Origin: Tildeniella nuda ZEHNDER 1965/U140
GTDB taxonomy: Bacteria > Cyanobacteriota > Cyanobacteriia > Leptolyngbyales > Leptolyngbyaceae
Length of the DNA stretch: 64,000 bases
Reading direction: 5' to 3'
Assembly (NCBI GenBank): GCA_019358895.1
Contig: JAHHIG010000002.1
Location: 124,001-188,000 of the forward strand
The first letter of the stretch is position 1. The number at the start of each line of letters is the position of its first letter. Positions 24,805 through 34,687 of this stretch are shown here, piece after piece. The notes under the pieces are model-generated. The model worked only from the letters and a program-made list of their open reading frames with translations, had not been told where the DNA came from and did not search any database. The position numbers and the translations under genes were made by a program.

Positions 24805-27800
24805 TTATGGATTGAGGAAAACGGCTGAAGTGGGGACGGTGCCGGGGAGGGGAATTTGGGGAGCGGGAGGTGGGGAAGCGGGAGTCGGGAGTCGGGAGTC
24901 GGGAGTCGGGGAAGCAGGGGAAGCAGGGGAAGCAGGGGAAGCAGGGGAAGCAGGGGAAGCAGGGGAAGCAGCCGTGGCGATCGGTGTGGAAGGTGGCTCC
25001 TGAGGTGGGGGAAGGCGTTGTTGACCGAAGCCGTTAAAGAGTTCGTTGAGTTTGATGGTGACACCGAGGTAGGGACCGCCCGCAGAGCGAGAGTTGCCGT
25101 CGAAGTCGCGATCGCCCACTCTGCCAAACATATAGCCTGCGGCAAGTCGCAAATTTGGGGTCAGGTAATAGCCCACTTCGGCAACCAAGCCCGTTTCGCT
25201 GTAGCCCACGCCTGGTTGATTGATCCAGCGGGCTTCACCGACGAGATCCCACTTGTAGCCGAGACGATAGGTTGCTCGTGCCTGAGCGATCGTGACCAGC
25301 CCCGAATTCACGAAATCATCTGCTAGATAGGACGTGCTGCTTCGGAGAGCAAATTTGCCGTAAAATTCCCAGCGCCAGTTCGGTGCGTAGATTGCCTCTG
25401 CTGCCAGAACGTGATCGATCGCTCCGGTGCCCGTACCAAACAAAATCGTGTCGGGGATCGTAGACGGATTTTTGCGGTACTCATAGCGCAGCAGGGCATT
25501 GAACTTGTCATCGTTGGGATCGCGGTATGCCAAGCCCACTTTCAACGTCGCAGTGTCGCCCAACCCGGTAAGCTTCTGGTTGGCAGCGCTGGCTTGCTGA
25601 TAGCGCACCAGTGCGGTCAGAGCTGAAGAAATTTTGCCCGTTGCAGCCGCAGAAATAACCGTGTTGCTGCCTTCAGAGGACGTGCGGTGCTCAAACCGGG
25701 CGCTTGCCTGGAAGGCAGGATTATCGGTGTAGGCGATGCCCACGCTGTAAGTGTCGCCAGACTGTAGTCCAACAGATGCACCCGATTGACCAGCGGCAAA
25801 GGGTTGAGCAAACTGGGTTCCGGCAGCCGTTCTACCCAAAAAGTTGCCAAACACGTGTTCATATGCCAGATCCATCTTCAGACCGGGTGCCAGGATGATC
25901 TGGTGACTGATGCCCGCTGTCCCGTACATGGTCATGGCATCAGAGCTTTTGAGCATCGAGAGCCGTCCGCTCACGGTGGTATTGGCACCGAGCTTGTAGT
26001 CTCCAGCAACGCCCAGACTGGTGATGGATTGTCCAGCAAACTGTCCTCGCGTATAGAACTGCTGCGCCAGTTGAACGTTGATACCGGGCATCGCCTGCCA
26101 GTTCAGCGCCAGCAAGGTGCGATCGTTGTAAACCGCGTCAGCCTGCGCCGAAAGGGTGGTTTCGTTTTGCGCCAGGAACGTGAGACGAGGGTTGAGGGGA
26201 ACGGTGAGGCGCGATCGCAACTGGTCAGAAGTAGTGTTGAACACTGGATTCAGGCGATCGCTCCGATCGCGGTGGAACCAGTCGATCGCCAGTTCCGATG
26301 CTCCAAACTTCTGCACCACGCCCGCCGAAATAGTGGTGAGCGAGTTGTCTACTCTGGAACCAGCCACCGCTGCTAACCGGAGTGTCAGCAGGTCTTCCAG
26401 GGTATTCAGCTCACGGGGTGCAATCCCTTTGTTGTCTTCGTGGTCGTACTGAAAGCGGAGTGCTGTGATGGGAGAGAGTTTGGCGGCTACCTGAGCACCA
26501 TAGCGGGTTTGACCGGGCACAAAGCTCACCGTGGCATTGTTGGCAAACCCGGTTTCTGCCGAACGGAAGTAGGCACGTCCACGGATACCGTTGGCAATCT
26601 CGCCTTCCAGTTCTGCCCGGTATGCCGCGCCGCTCACCTGACCCAGCGTGTCAGAGAGATTGCTGGAGTGGGCATATTCGGCAATCAGGCGGGCGCTGGA
26701 ACCTAGAGAAATATAGGCATCGGCACCGTACAGCTCGAAATTACGGTTGCCCTGATCTTCTTTTAAATAGGTGGCACCAATCCAGCTTTCCTGGTTTTGC
26801 TCGCGCGCAAGGTGGTAAACGGCTCGTCCCGCGTAAATGCTGTTGTCGGAGCCGGGTGTATCGTACTGGTAAGTGATGACAATTCGGCGCACCAGAGTTT
26901 CGCCATCGGTGCCGATATCCGTTCGCAGCACAGGCTGACGGAATAGGAGCGTACCACGATCGTAGTCAATTTCGTAATCGGGACCACGACTCAGTGATCG
27001 GCGCTCAATCACTGTACCGGGGCGATTCAGCTCTTCCAGTTCCAGGAACACATTCTCGCTGCCTTCGACCAGCAAACGGCGAGACACAAAGTAGTAGCCG
27101 CTGGTGCCATCAGGGGCGATCGTGTCGCGCTGAAAGCCCTGCACGTTGTTGCCGTAGAAGCCCGTTAGTTGCAGATTGCCGAAGTTGTAGTTGACTTTTA
27201 AGCCGTGCAGTGAGCGGGTAATGGCGGTGAACTCCTGCGATCGCCGCGCAAACTCCTCGGTGTTGTAGTCGCCCCACATGGCATAGTCAATACCTGCACC
27301 GAGTACGGGCGAAGTTCGCTCTAGCCGGAGGTACAGGCTATCGGTAGACGGAGCAAGAATCGTGGATTGGGAACTGTCGCCATAGGTGGGATACACCTGA
27401 TCACAGGACTGAGTATCGCGGAACAGGCGCGTGGTGCCGTCACAGGTCTGGTTTAGATTACGGTTGCTGTTGTATGCCCCGGTGAACAGCCATTCGCCAA
27501 TTTTCCCGGTGGCAAACACGGCTCCCCGCACGTCTAACTCATAGCGGTTGTTGCGATCGGCGGGCAGAAAATCTCGAAAGCTGTCATAAAAATTGGTGCC
27601 CCGTTTGCCAAAGCGAATATCAATGACTCCAGTGGCGATCGACGGGCGCAGATTGGTTTCAAACAGCAGTTGGGTAAACGCCTCCAGGCTGCCTGCGACC
27701 GCTCGAATGTTCACCGTTCTGGCATTCAGGCTGGAGCGCAACGACGCAGTAAACTGTCCCTGCACTGCTTTGACTTGAAATCCGGGCTGATCGCGATCGG

Positions 27801-28656
27801 CATCAGCATCCACAAACTCACCTTCGGAGGCAATCAGCGTGACGATCGCCTCCCGGCTAGAGCGGTTGCCTTTGTCGTCCAGCAGTTGCCCCTGAAGCGT
27901 AGCGGTCGATCGACCATCAGCAGGAATTCTTGCCTCAACGGTGGCGATCGTCATCTGCCTTACGTCGCCGCGCACCTGCACCTGCGTCGAAACCAGCCCA
28001 CCCGCAACTCCATTTGTCGTCGCCTGAGCGGTCAGAGTGTTCTCTCCTTCTTTTAACGCCACCCCGTACCAGCTTTGTGTCACAATGCCAGTCGTTTTGT
28101 CTGTCTCTGTACGTCCTATCAAACTGTCAGATACCCCCACACCATTCACGTTCAAGGTAATCTGGCTGCCCTGGGCATACTGCAAAACTACAGTAACAGC
28201 GGGAACATCCAGAAGCGCCTGGGCAGTTGGGGTGAGGATGCGGACTTCGCCGGGAGTAAGGGGAGAGGGGGCAGGGGGGGCAGGGGGAGTAGGGGGAGTA
28301 GGGGGAGCAGGGGGAGCAGGGGGGGCAGGGGGAGTAGGAGTAGGAGTAGGAGTAGATGGAATGGTTTCGGGGGGGGCGATCGGGGCTAATTGAACAATTG
28401 AAGTTGATGGAATCGTTTCGGGGGGAGCGATTGGCGTTAATTGCGCGATCGAATCGAACACCGCCGCTGGTACAGTGGTCACGGGGTTACTTCCTGACTT
28501 GCCATCTGCAACAACTTCAGCGGTTTTGGCGAGTGGTCTTTCTGGGGCAGGAGTCGTTGCTTTGGCTGGAGGCTGAAGACAGCACAGCAGCAGCAATTCG
28601 GTCGTGAGCGAGAGCCAAAGCAAAGAAGCAGTCAGATGACGTTTCTGCGGTTTCAT
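24805..28656 (-). CDS. Large predicted outer-membrane beta-barrel protein with Ig-like region (1283 aa)
   Basis: Layout: signal peptide (1-33); a spacer with the duplicated unit VQLAPIAPPETIPST; a Pro/Ala/Thr tract (about 110-135); Ig-like repeats (about 140-330, e.g. ATLQGQLLDDKGNRSSREA); then a region of about 850 residues of alternating strands rich in aromatic residues and Gly, with VYPTYGDSSQSTILAPSTDS and YLRLERTSP, typical of large outer-membrane barrels in DUF11 clusters. The barrel appears to close at GGPYLGVTIKLNELF, and a Pro-rich tail with seven ASP units follows, encoded by a GGGGAAGCA 9-mer. It overlaps the upstream gene by four bases. It may secrete or anchor the DUF11 partners. 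No TonB box is evident. Confidence 0.75.
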   Translation of the reverse strand: MKPQKRHLTASLLWLSLTTELLLLCCLQPPAKATTPAPERPLAKTAEVVADGKSGSNPVTTVPAAVFDSIAQLTPIAPPETIPSTSIVQLAPIAPPETIPSTPTPTPTPPAPPAPPAPPTPPTPPAPPAPSPLTPGEVRILTPTAQALLDVPAVTVVLQYAQGSQITLNVNGVGVSDSLIGRTETDKTTGIVTQSWYGVALKEGENTLTAQATTNGVAGGLVSTQVQVRGDVRQMTIATVEARIPADGRSTATLQGQLLDDKGNRSSREAIVTLIASEGEFVDADADRDQPGFQVKAVQGQFTASLRSSLNARTVNIRAVAGSLEAFTQLLFETNLRPSIATGVIDIRFGKRGTNFYDSFRDFLPADRNNRYELDVRGAVFATGKIGEWLFTGAYNSNRNLNQTCDGTTRLFRDTQSCDQVYPTYGDSSQSTILAPSTDSLYLRLERTSPVLGAGIDYAMWGDYNTEEFARRSQEFTAITRSLHGLKVNYNFGNLQLTGFYGNNVQGFQRDTIAPDGTSGYYFVSRRLLVEGSENVFLELEELNRPGTVIERRSLSRGPDYEIDYDRGTLLFRQPVLRTDIGTDGETLVRRIVITYQYDTPGSDNSIYAGRAVYHLAREQNQESWIGATYLKEDQGNRNFELYGADAYISLGSSARLIAEYAHSSNLSDTLGQVSGAAYRAELEGEIANGIRGRAYFRSAETGFANNATVSFVPGQTRYGAQVAAKLSPITALRFQYDHEDNKGIAPRELNTLEDLLTLRLAAVAGSRVDNSLTTISAGVVQKFGASELAIDWFHRDRSDRLNPVFNTTSDQLRSRLTVPLNPRLTFLAQNETTLSAQADAVYNDRTLLALNWQAMPGINVQLAQQFYTRGQFAGQSITSLGVAGDYKLGANTTVSGRLSMLKSSDAMTMYGTAGISHQIILAPGLKMDLAYEHVFGNFLGRTAAGTQFAQPFAAGQSGASVGLQSGDTYSVGIAYTDNPAFQASARFEHRTSSEGSNTVISAAATGKISSALTALVRYQQASAANQKLTGLGDTATLKVGLAYRDPNDDKFNALLRYEYRKNPSTIPDTILFGTGTGAIDHVLAAEAIYAPNWRWEFYGKFALRSSTSYLADDFVNSGLVTIAQARATYRLGYKWDLVGEARWINQPGVGYSETGLVAEVGYYLTPNLRLAAGYMFGRVGDRDFDGNSRSAGGPYLGVTIKLNELFNGFGQQRLPPPQEPPSTPIATAASPASPASPASPASPASPASPTPDSRLPTPASPPPAPQIPLPGTVPTSAVFLNP

Positions 28657-30248
28657 GGTTTAGCCCCTTCCTGGAATGAAGGAGTGACAGCAAAGTTCAT
28701 CCGCACCATGCCATTGGGTTCTAAATGCACCAGACGGGACTGGCTGTTGCGTTCGCTGAAATAGAGATTGGGAGCCAGGGTATAGCCCGGAATGCTGCTC
28801 AGGTCGAGGACACCCGTGCGGTATCCCGGCAGCACATTGGCAACCGAGTACAACCCGTCTGCGTCGGTAGTGATACGGTTGCCGTCTTCCATAAACACAA
28901 CCGCGTTGGGCACTCCCGGTTCTCCGGGCTGCTGCTCGCCATCGAAGTTTTTGTCGATGAAGACACGACCGAGAATGGTGCCGCAGTCGGTGATGATGCC
29001 AGCGCGAATGCGGAGTTGGTGTACCGCTGGACCATCCTTCACCCCAAAGCCGTTATCTGCCCGTTGCCCAAAGACGATCGCGCTATTGCGTCCCTTGCCC
29101 CGCACTGCATCGGGTGTCACCACTGCTGCGTAAGCAATGTTCAACACGGCACTGGGGTCAGTTGCGCCTTGCGGTAGGGATGCGCCCACGCTGAAAGTAA
29201 CTGTGGAGCCGTTCTGAGTCGTCGTAATCGGTACAGCGGTGCCGCGAAAGTCCCCTCGTACCGCTTTTGGCAGGAATTGGAAACCCAGCGGGAGGGTATC
29301 GGTAATCGTCAGATTGTTGATGGCGGCGCTGGATAGATTTCTGACCAACAGGCGGTAGATGACGGTATCGCCCGGTTCTGCCGTGGCACGATCGCCCGTT
29401 TTGATGATTTGAATCTCTTGCGCCTGACAGATGCCTGCACCAAAACTGAGTGCGGCAATCACCAGGCTGGTTTGTTCCGCATCTTGAATCGTGATGGTAT
29501 CAGTGACAGCGGTATCATTGCTGCCGCTGCTAATCGGTTTGCCGTCGATCGCCGTTGCCGTATAAGACACCTGATTGCCGTTACGTGCCCCGATCGTTAA
29601 GCGGAACCGTCGTTGAGCATAGATGGAGTTGCGAGGCGGATTGATCACCAGAATGTAGGAGCGTCCCTGGTCTAGCTGCCCTTTCCGCACGTCCAGCAAG
29701 AAGTTATACACACCGCGATCGCCATTGGTGAGCGAGAAGGGATTGCTATTTTCGGTGTTGGGCGATCGACCTTCGGCAATCCCATTTCCTGGCTGATCGG
29801 GTACTTCTGTTGGCGTAAGCGAAATGAGTCGCCCCAGATTGATTCCCGTTGGATCAGCGGCATCCGATTCATACAGCGCAATGCTGAAGCCGCTGTAGTC
29901 ACTTAACATCTCTCCCGCACAGCCCACAATGCGCCCCAGCGGGTCAACCAGTCCCGGTGTGAACGTCCCCCCAATCTGGTTGGTCATGTTCAAAATTTGA
30001 ACCGTCGGCGCTAGACCACAGTTCTGGCTGCTGCCCGTCTGCGGATCGCACAGCGGCAAGCTAACCGCGTCGTATTGATAGGACGCTGTATTTTGCAACC
30101 GAACACTGGGTGCCGCGATCGCGGCTGGTGCTGGCGGAGTTTGTGCCTGAGCCGTTGCCATGGGAAGCGTGCTGCTAGCTAAAACAGCCACCACCAGGTG
30201 TTTTAAATAGTTGGGAAAAGGCGGGTGTGACATCGGTGCGGCTATCAC
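28653..30248 (-). CDS. Exported DUF11 and SdrD B-like protein (531 aa)
   Basis: Signal peptide (about 1-33), then an N-terminal beta domain, a DUF11 repeat (about 275-385: GDRATAEPGDTVIYRLLVRN, TDTLPLGFQFLP) and a C-terminal SdrD B/Cna-B-like domain (ILGRVFIDKNFDGEQQPGEP, GVPNAVVFMEDGNRITTDAD, GLYSVANVLPG). The last type is an Ig-like fold often used as a stalk and sometimes stabilised by Ca2+ (DKNFDGEQQ resembles a Ca loop). It overlaps the barrel gene through ATGA. Start at 30248 gives MIAAPMSHPPF; the internal Met at residue 6 (MSHPPFPNYL) may be the true start. Confidence 0.8.
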   Translation of the reverse strand: MIAAPMSHPPFPNYLKHLVVAVLASSTLPMATAQAQTPPAPAAIAAPSVRLQNTASYQYDAVSLPLCDPQTGSSQNCGLAPTVQILNMTNQIGGTFTPGLVDPLGRIVGCAGEMLSDYSGFSIALYESDAADPTGINLGRLISLTPTEVPDQPGNGIAEGRSPNTENSNPFSLTNGDRGVYNFLLDVRKGQLDQGRSYILVINPPRNSIYAQRRFRLTIGARNGNQVSYTATAIDGKPISSGSNDTAVTDTITIQDAEQTSLVIAALSFGAGICQAQEIQIIKTGDRATAEPGDTVIYRLLVRNLSSAAINNLTITDTLPLGFQFLPKAVRGDFRGTAVPITTTQNGSTVTFSVGASLPQGATDPSAVLNIAYAAVVTPDAVRGKGRNSAIVFGQRADNGFGVKDGPAVHQLRIRAGIITDCGTILGRVFIDKNFDGEQQPGEPGVPNAVVFMEDGNRITTDADGLYSVANVLPGYRTGVLDLSSIPGYTLAPNLYFSERNSQSRLVHLEPNGMVRMNFAVTPSFQEGAKP

Positions 30249-30347
30249 TAAAGGGAGGAGAGTTGGGGGGCGGAGGGAGTGGGGAAGACGTGTGAAGCTG
30301 CGTCACCTGCCCTTCTAAACGAGCCTAAAAAGGCACAAAAGCTCTAC

Positions 30348-30448
30348 CGGAAGACCCTGGAGGGTTTTCCGTAAGCCAACGTTGAAAGAATTCGTTGAAA
30401 GAATTGGGGCAGGTAACGCAGCCGTTAAAACGCTCGATCGCCTGCCCC
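30348..30448 (-). promoter_or_regulatory. Two hairpins between cluster genes
   Basis: CGGAAGACCCT/AGGGTTTTCCG (30348-30371) pairs at 10 of 11 positions with a 2-base loop, and GGGGCAGG (30406-30413) pairs with CCTGCCCC (30441-30448). A third small hairpin, GCCTAAAAAGGC, lies just left of the first. They sit in the 222-bp gap between the 188-aa and 531-aa genes and could end part of the transcription, or protect mRNA ends, so that gene dosage differs along the cluster. Confidence 0.5.
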
Positions 30449-30470
30449 AGCAAGCATCAAGGCGTTACAA

Positions 30471-31037
30471 CTAACGCACTTTAACCTGGTATTCGGCGTT
30501 TACAGGTGCTTTTGCCGCCAGCGTATTCGGCAAATTCCAGCGGATATTGGTGTATGCCTCAGCCGGGGCGGGACGGGTTTCGACCTTGCCACTGGCTAAT
30601 GCGACCTGCACTGTGGGCGCTTCGACAAAGCTGCGTCCGCCATTAATGCTGTAAGTAATCTGAGTGGGTTGGCTAGAAGCCACTTTCGCCGACTTCAGCA
30701 CAAACACGGTGCCTTTGGGGATCGGCTGATTCAGGGTCAGATTTTTGACGGGACGATCGCCCTCGTTTTTGCCCATCAAGCGATACCGCAGCACATCGCC
30801 CGTTTGCACCGCTAACTGGTTTGCACCGTTCCAGGAAATGACTTCTTTGCCCTGAGCATCCTTGCTGATGACTTGCTTTTCGCCCAGCAGCTTTAACTGC
30901 ACTTTGGGATGCTGCATCGCTTTAGCGATCGCCACATCGGAGTGGAATAAACCCGCTACAACGGGCAATTTACTAGCAAAGGGAATGGTCAGGATCACCG
31001 CAGCAACTCCCAGACCGATCGCGAATTGACGTTTCAT
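30471..31037 (-). CDS. Exported DUF11-like protein (188 aa)
   Basis: Single DUF11-type domain after an N-terminal hydrophobic helix (residues 5-25, signal or anchor). Blocks: GANQLAVQTGDVLRYRLMGK, GDRPVKNLTLNQPIPKGTVF, then an ending NAEYQVKVR. The frame is open to 31118, but ATG 31037 (MKRQFAIGLGVAAVI) has GAGG upstream and begins a normal signal segment. It lies between the 801-aa and 531-aa genes on the same strand. A role in surface assembly is inferred from context only. Confidence 0.8.
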   Translation of the reverse strand: MKRQFAIGLGVAAVILTIPFASKLPVVAGLFHSDVAIAKAMQHPKVQLKLLGEKQVISKDAQGKEVISWNGANQLAVQTGDVLRYRLMGKNEGDRPVKNLTLNQPIPKGTVFVLKSAKVASSQPTQITYSINGGRSFVEAPTVQVALASGKVETRPAPAEAYTNIRWNLPNTLAAKAPVNAEYQVKVR

Positions 31038-31171
31038 GCTTTCAACCTCTTCAAATTGGGTGGTAGGTAATAGGTGACAGGTAAGGGAGACGCGGGGACG
31101 CGAGGCATTTGACTGCATTCAAAAGTCAAAAGTCAAAAGTCAAAAGTCAAAGCGCCCCGACTCTCCACTCC

Positions 31172-33577
31172 TTAGTTGATCCGACGACGGAAGATAAACG
31201 TACCGCTGGCTCCGGGTTGGATGGAAATACCCAGCGTGTTGGTGTAGCGGGTGACATCTGTCGCTGGCGTTGTTCCGGTTTGATCACCACTGGGAGCGTA
31301 GGTAATGGTGCCGAACTGAGCCGTTGTCGCACCGACTACGTTGCTGGTGTCGATCGCGCCGTTGGTGTCGTTATCTCTTGCCCAGGTGTTGGTGCCAACC
31401 GTGCCATCCTCAGTGATGACCACGTTGCCTGCATTCAGGGTGACGTTGCCTGCACCAACCGGAGCAATGGAAACGTTGGTGTAGGTAATCCGATACTCAA
31501 GGAACCGACCCACCCGTAGGTTTGCCGCCGTTGGCGTTTGTGTATAGTTCTCAACCACCGTCGTACCGTCGGTATCGAGAATGCGGGCATCTTTCACCAT
31601 TTTCAGAAACCCGGTGTAAACGCGATCGATCGTCCGGTTCTGCGTGGGTTCGGCGGCTGCCAGATCAGGTCTGCCGTTGCCATTCACATCCTGGAAGGCG
31701 TAAATGGGAATTGAGAAACCATTGCCAGTATCAGTAGAGAGAGCCGTACCAGGAGTCCCTGGCAGGTCCACTGAGACGCTATAGTTCACCGATGTTCCAG
31801 CAGTGAGGGTGGGAATGGTGATGGCACTGCCAGAGGTGAAGATAAAGTTAGTGCCGTTGTAGGTGTAAACTGCCGTTTGAGCGCCATAGGTCAGCGTGAC
31901 AGTCGTACCCGTCGGTGGCAGAACCTCGCCCGTAGCAGGAGTGAAGTTAGCAGAGTCAGGCACCAGCAGAATATTGCTCAAACTGCCCGTGGTGGGGTTG
32001 TTGATCGTATTCAGGAAGGTGACCGAATTTGGATCGATCGTGGAACCAGGTGCAGTGTTTGCTGGAATGGTAGAGGACTTATTGGTGAAGTCATCGTTGT
32101 TATTCGTGGGACCAACTGCCGCAGGCTGACCGTTGGGACCGTTGAGAATGGTGCCCGCAGCGGCAACGGTAAACACGTTGTCTTCTCCACCTGGTCCCGT
32201 ACCTGTGTTGTTGTTGTTGCTGTCTACTCCGTCTGCGGTAGGGTTGGCAACGCCATCGGTAGGTGTGATAGAACCTGTTGTGCCGTCATCATTGAAGTTG
32301 CTGGGAGCCTGGTCACCCGATTCGTCGTAAACCAGTGTGCCGCCGCCGCCTGCGGTTTGACCAAAGACCTGAGCCAGGTTGGCGATCGTCGTTGTCCCTG
32401 TTACGCCTGTCGTCACAACCTGGAAGGTGAACCCTGTGACCGTTGTACCAGCCGGAATGGGACCATTGTTAATGAAGCCAATTCGAGTGGCGTTACCGAT
32501 CGTGCCGATCGCCGCTACGTTTGTGACCCAGTTTGCCGTATTCGCATTCGTACCGACTGGACTATTGGTGTAAACCACAGTCCAACCTGTCGGAGCAACA
32601 GGCGTTCCGGTCAGGGTTGTGTTAGCTGGCACAGCATCCGACACCAAAACCTGCGTTACTGGAGCACCATCCACATTAATCGTGGTGCCTACCAGGTTCG
32701 CAGCGCTGAGACCACTGGTTCCTGCTGGCGCGGTGGCATCCACTCGCAGCGACAAGCCATAAGTCAATACGTCATCGTTAAGCGCCGGGGTGGTGGAATC
32801 AGTGTAGGCAGTGCGGGTTTTGAGGATGGCAGCAAACGCCTGGGATTGAGCACCAACCAATACCTGTTGCGTCACACTGGCTTCTCGTTCGCCATTGGTC
32901 GGTACACCTGCCGCTTCACCCGCAGCGCCATCCGCATTGTCAACGGTGCGAATTTCGCCAGCGGTAGCACCATCAATGGCATCCGGTTGGTTTTGAGTCC
33001 CCGCACTGTTATCATTCGCTCCGGTATCACCCAGGCGCACTGCAATAGCGGCACCCGAAGAAGCCAGCCCCGAAACGGTAACGGGTACGCGCACAATCAC
33101 CGAGCCGCCCGCCAGAATGGAGGCTGTTGTCACACCACCTGCTGGAATATTAATAAAGGTTATGCCGCCGTCAGTGCTGTATTGCAGCGTTCCAGCCGCA
33201 CCGGGACCTGTCACCGTCGCGGTGCCCGGAATAAAGAACTGGGTGGGGTCATTACCAACGTTAGTGATCCGGTAGTCGTAGTTGATGAGATCGTTTGGCA
33301 GCACCGTACCACCAGTTGTATCGGTGATTGCGAGCGGGGTTGCCGTTACGCCTGCCACTTCTGCCACGGTAACTACCACGGTGTTAGACGTGGCGTTGAT
33401 GGTCGTGCCCGGCGCATTGGGATCTTCATAGGTCGCCGTAGCCGTGTTGCTGATCGTGGTTCCGGCGGCTGTCCCATCTGCAAAGGCAGACGTAGACATT
33501 GATAGCGCACCGCCAACTAAAAGAGTGGTTGCCAGTAGTCGGCGATAGGTACAACGGGTTCGTCTTTTCATGAGCAT
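31172..33577 (-). CDS. Exported multi-repeat DUF11-like protein (801 aa), first gene of cluster
   Basis: The signal peptide ends near STSAFA (residues 1-33). The mature protein is extremely rich in Thr, Asn, Gly and Ala and poor in Lys and Cys, with recurrent DUF11-like motifs: ISNTATATYEDPNAPGTT, NDLINYDYRITNVGNDPTQF, TPTAANLRVGRFLEYRITYT and a C-terminal TNTLGISIQPGASGTFIFRR. Acidic loops such as QDVNGNGRPD look like Ca2+ sites. Composition and order suggest a secreted matrix or S-layer-like protein. It is upstream of four related genes on the same strand, and the promoter should lie between 33578 and about 33900. Confidence 0.8.
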   Translation of the reverse strand: MLMKRRTRCTYRRLLATTLLVGGALSMSTSAFADGTAAGTTISNTATATYEDPNAPGTTINATSNTVVVTVAEVAGVTATPLAITDTTGGTVLPNDLINYDYRITNVGNDPTQFFIPGTATVTGPGAAGTLQYSTDGGITFINIPAGGVTTASILAGGSVIVRVPVTVSGLASSGAAIAVRLGDTGANDNSAGTQNQPDAIDGATAGEIRTVDNADGAAGEAAGVPTNGEREASVTQQVLVGAQSQAFAAILKTRTAYTDSTTPALNDDVLTYGLSLRVDATAPAGTSGLSAANLVGTTINVDGAPVTQVLVSDAVPANTTLTGTPVAPTGWTVVYTNSPVGTNANTANWVTNVAAIGTIGNATRIGFINNGPIPAGTTVTGFTFQVVTTGVTGTTTIANLAQVFGQTAGGGGTLVYDESGDQAPSNFNDDGTTGSITPTDGVANPTADGVDSNNNNTGTGPGGEDNVFTVAAAGTILNGPNGQPAAVGPTNNNDDFTNKSSTIPANTAPGSTIDPNSVTFLNTINNPTTGSLSNILLVPDSANFTPATGEVLPPTGTTVTLTYGAQTAVYTYNGTNFIFTSGSAITIPTLTAGTSVNYSVSVDLPGTPGTALSTDTGNGFSIPIYAFQDVNGNGRPDLAAAEPTQNRTIDRVYTGFLKMVKDARILDTDGTTVVENYTQTPTAANLRVGRFLEYRITYTNVSIAPVGAGNVTLNAGNVVITEDGTVGTNTWARDNDTNGAIDTSNVVGATTAQFGTITYAPSGDQTGTTPATDVTRYTNTLGISIQPGASGTFIFRRRIN

Positions 33578-34687
33578 ATGAGCAATAGTGAATTGAGTGA
33601 ATCAGCGCCGATCAAGACCAGACGCACTGAGAAAAGGAGCGTAGGGAGCGCTTAAATTTGCAGCGCAAAAACCATCGATCGCAAGAAGAGGCATTCTTGC
33701 AATGACTGTCGTGAAGAGGCAAAGTAGTCGTAAGAAATCTATTTGGGCTTTCCTGTTGATGCCGCTGAATGATAAGAAAGCAGCGATTCCATCAAGCAAA
33801 ATTTTGCAGTGGCAACTTAGTTCAATTACATCGTTCCCGCTTTTAGGGTTGAACTAACAAAACCTAAGTATTCTGTGAATATTTTCGAAAGAATTGCTAC
33901 GAGCAAACGTTCATACAAGAATCAATGTCATCTAGTAATCAATCGCTAATAGTTTGGGAACTCTTTCTCCGTAGTCATTTCAGACTGAGAAAGAGCTGGT
34001 TAGTTGCTACCAGGTTCAAACTGTACCAGTGAAAATACTGATGCATTACTTGACTGGCTATTTTGCTTACGTAAGACTGCTTAGAGTGCTTTATGACGCT
34101 TTATGCAAAGCACGGTGGAGTAGAGTTTGGGATGCTGAGCTAAATTTATGATCAGTTTTATACAGACTGGAAGACATTCGGGTGTTTGTGCAAAGACGTG
34201 GCGATCGCACCCAAACGGAGATGACAATCAGCTTTTTCGTTGACTGCCGATCGCTCATACCAGCGGCATTCTCACCATGCGAAGAGGAGCGCTATACTTT
34301 GGTGGCAATGTTCGATGCCTGGTTAAACCTCCGAGGTTTGCGTAAGCTCTACTGATGCCAAAAAGCTGTGTGGGTATCAAAAGGCGATACCGATCGACGA
34401 CCTTCCTCGATCGGCTGCCATGCTTAGCGCCACACTCAGATCGGCATATCGATCAAGCTGACGTGAATCAGCGCACCGTCTTTGCCTAGAACTTGCAGGG
34501 CGGGTGAGGGCGCTTGCAGAACGATCGATCAGCTAACCAGGTTGCCGAGACGTGGCAAAGACTAGGGGCTGTCATCAATTACGACTACACATGACTTGCA
34601 ACAAGGGTGCCAGCCCCCAGCCTCGTGTGTTGGGGCGGGCGCGATCATGCTGATACCAAGGTTTTGGAGCTGAATTAATGACGCGCC
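33578..34687. other. 1.1-kb spacer with repeat remnants, no clear gene
   Basis: Upstream of the DUF11 cluster, and downstream of the aminotransferase gene end. The first 300 bases are AT-rich and should hold the cluster promoter, but I cannot place it. At 34318-34346 there is a half-copy of the AAACCTC..GAGGTTT hairpin element. GGGGCTG and CAGCCCC bound a segment near 34564-34617. On the minus strand near 34436-34510 a short open frame ends LQVLGKDGALIHVSLIDMPI and may be a gene remnant. Confidence 0.5.

Noticed and set aside
22181-33502. Long open frames on the plus strand opposite the DUF11 cluster
   Set aside because: They mirror the Thr/Gly/Asn codon bias of the minus-strand genes; no family, signal peptide or ribosome site supports them.
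33602-33799. 65-codon minus-strand frame upstream of the DUF11 cluster
   Set aside because: Low hydrophobic order, no Shine-Dalgarno, and it lies where the promoter should be.
34436-34510. Possible C-terminal gene fragment (LQVLGKDGALIHVSLIDMPI)
   Set aside because: Too short and no family recognised; kept only as a remark in the spacer entry.
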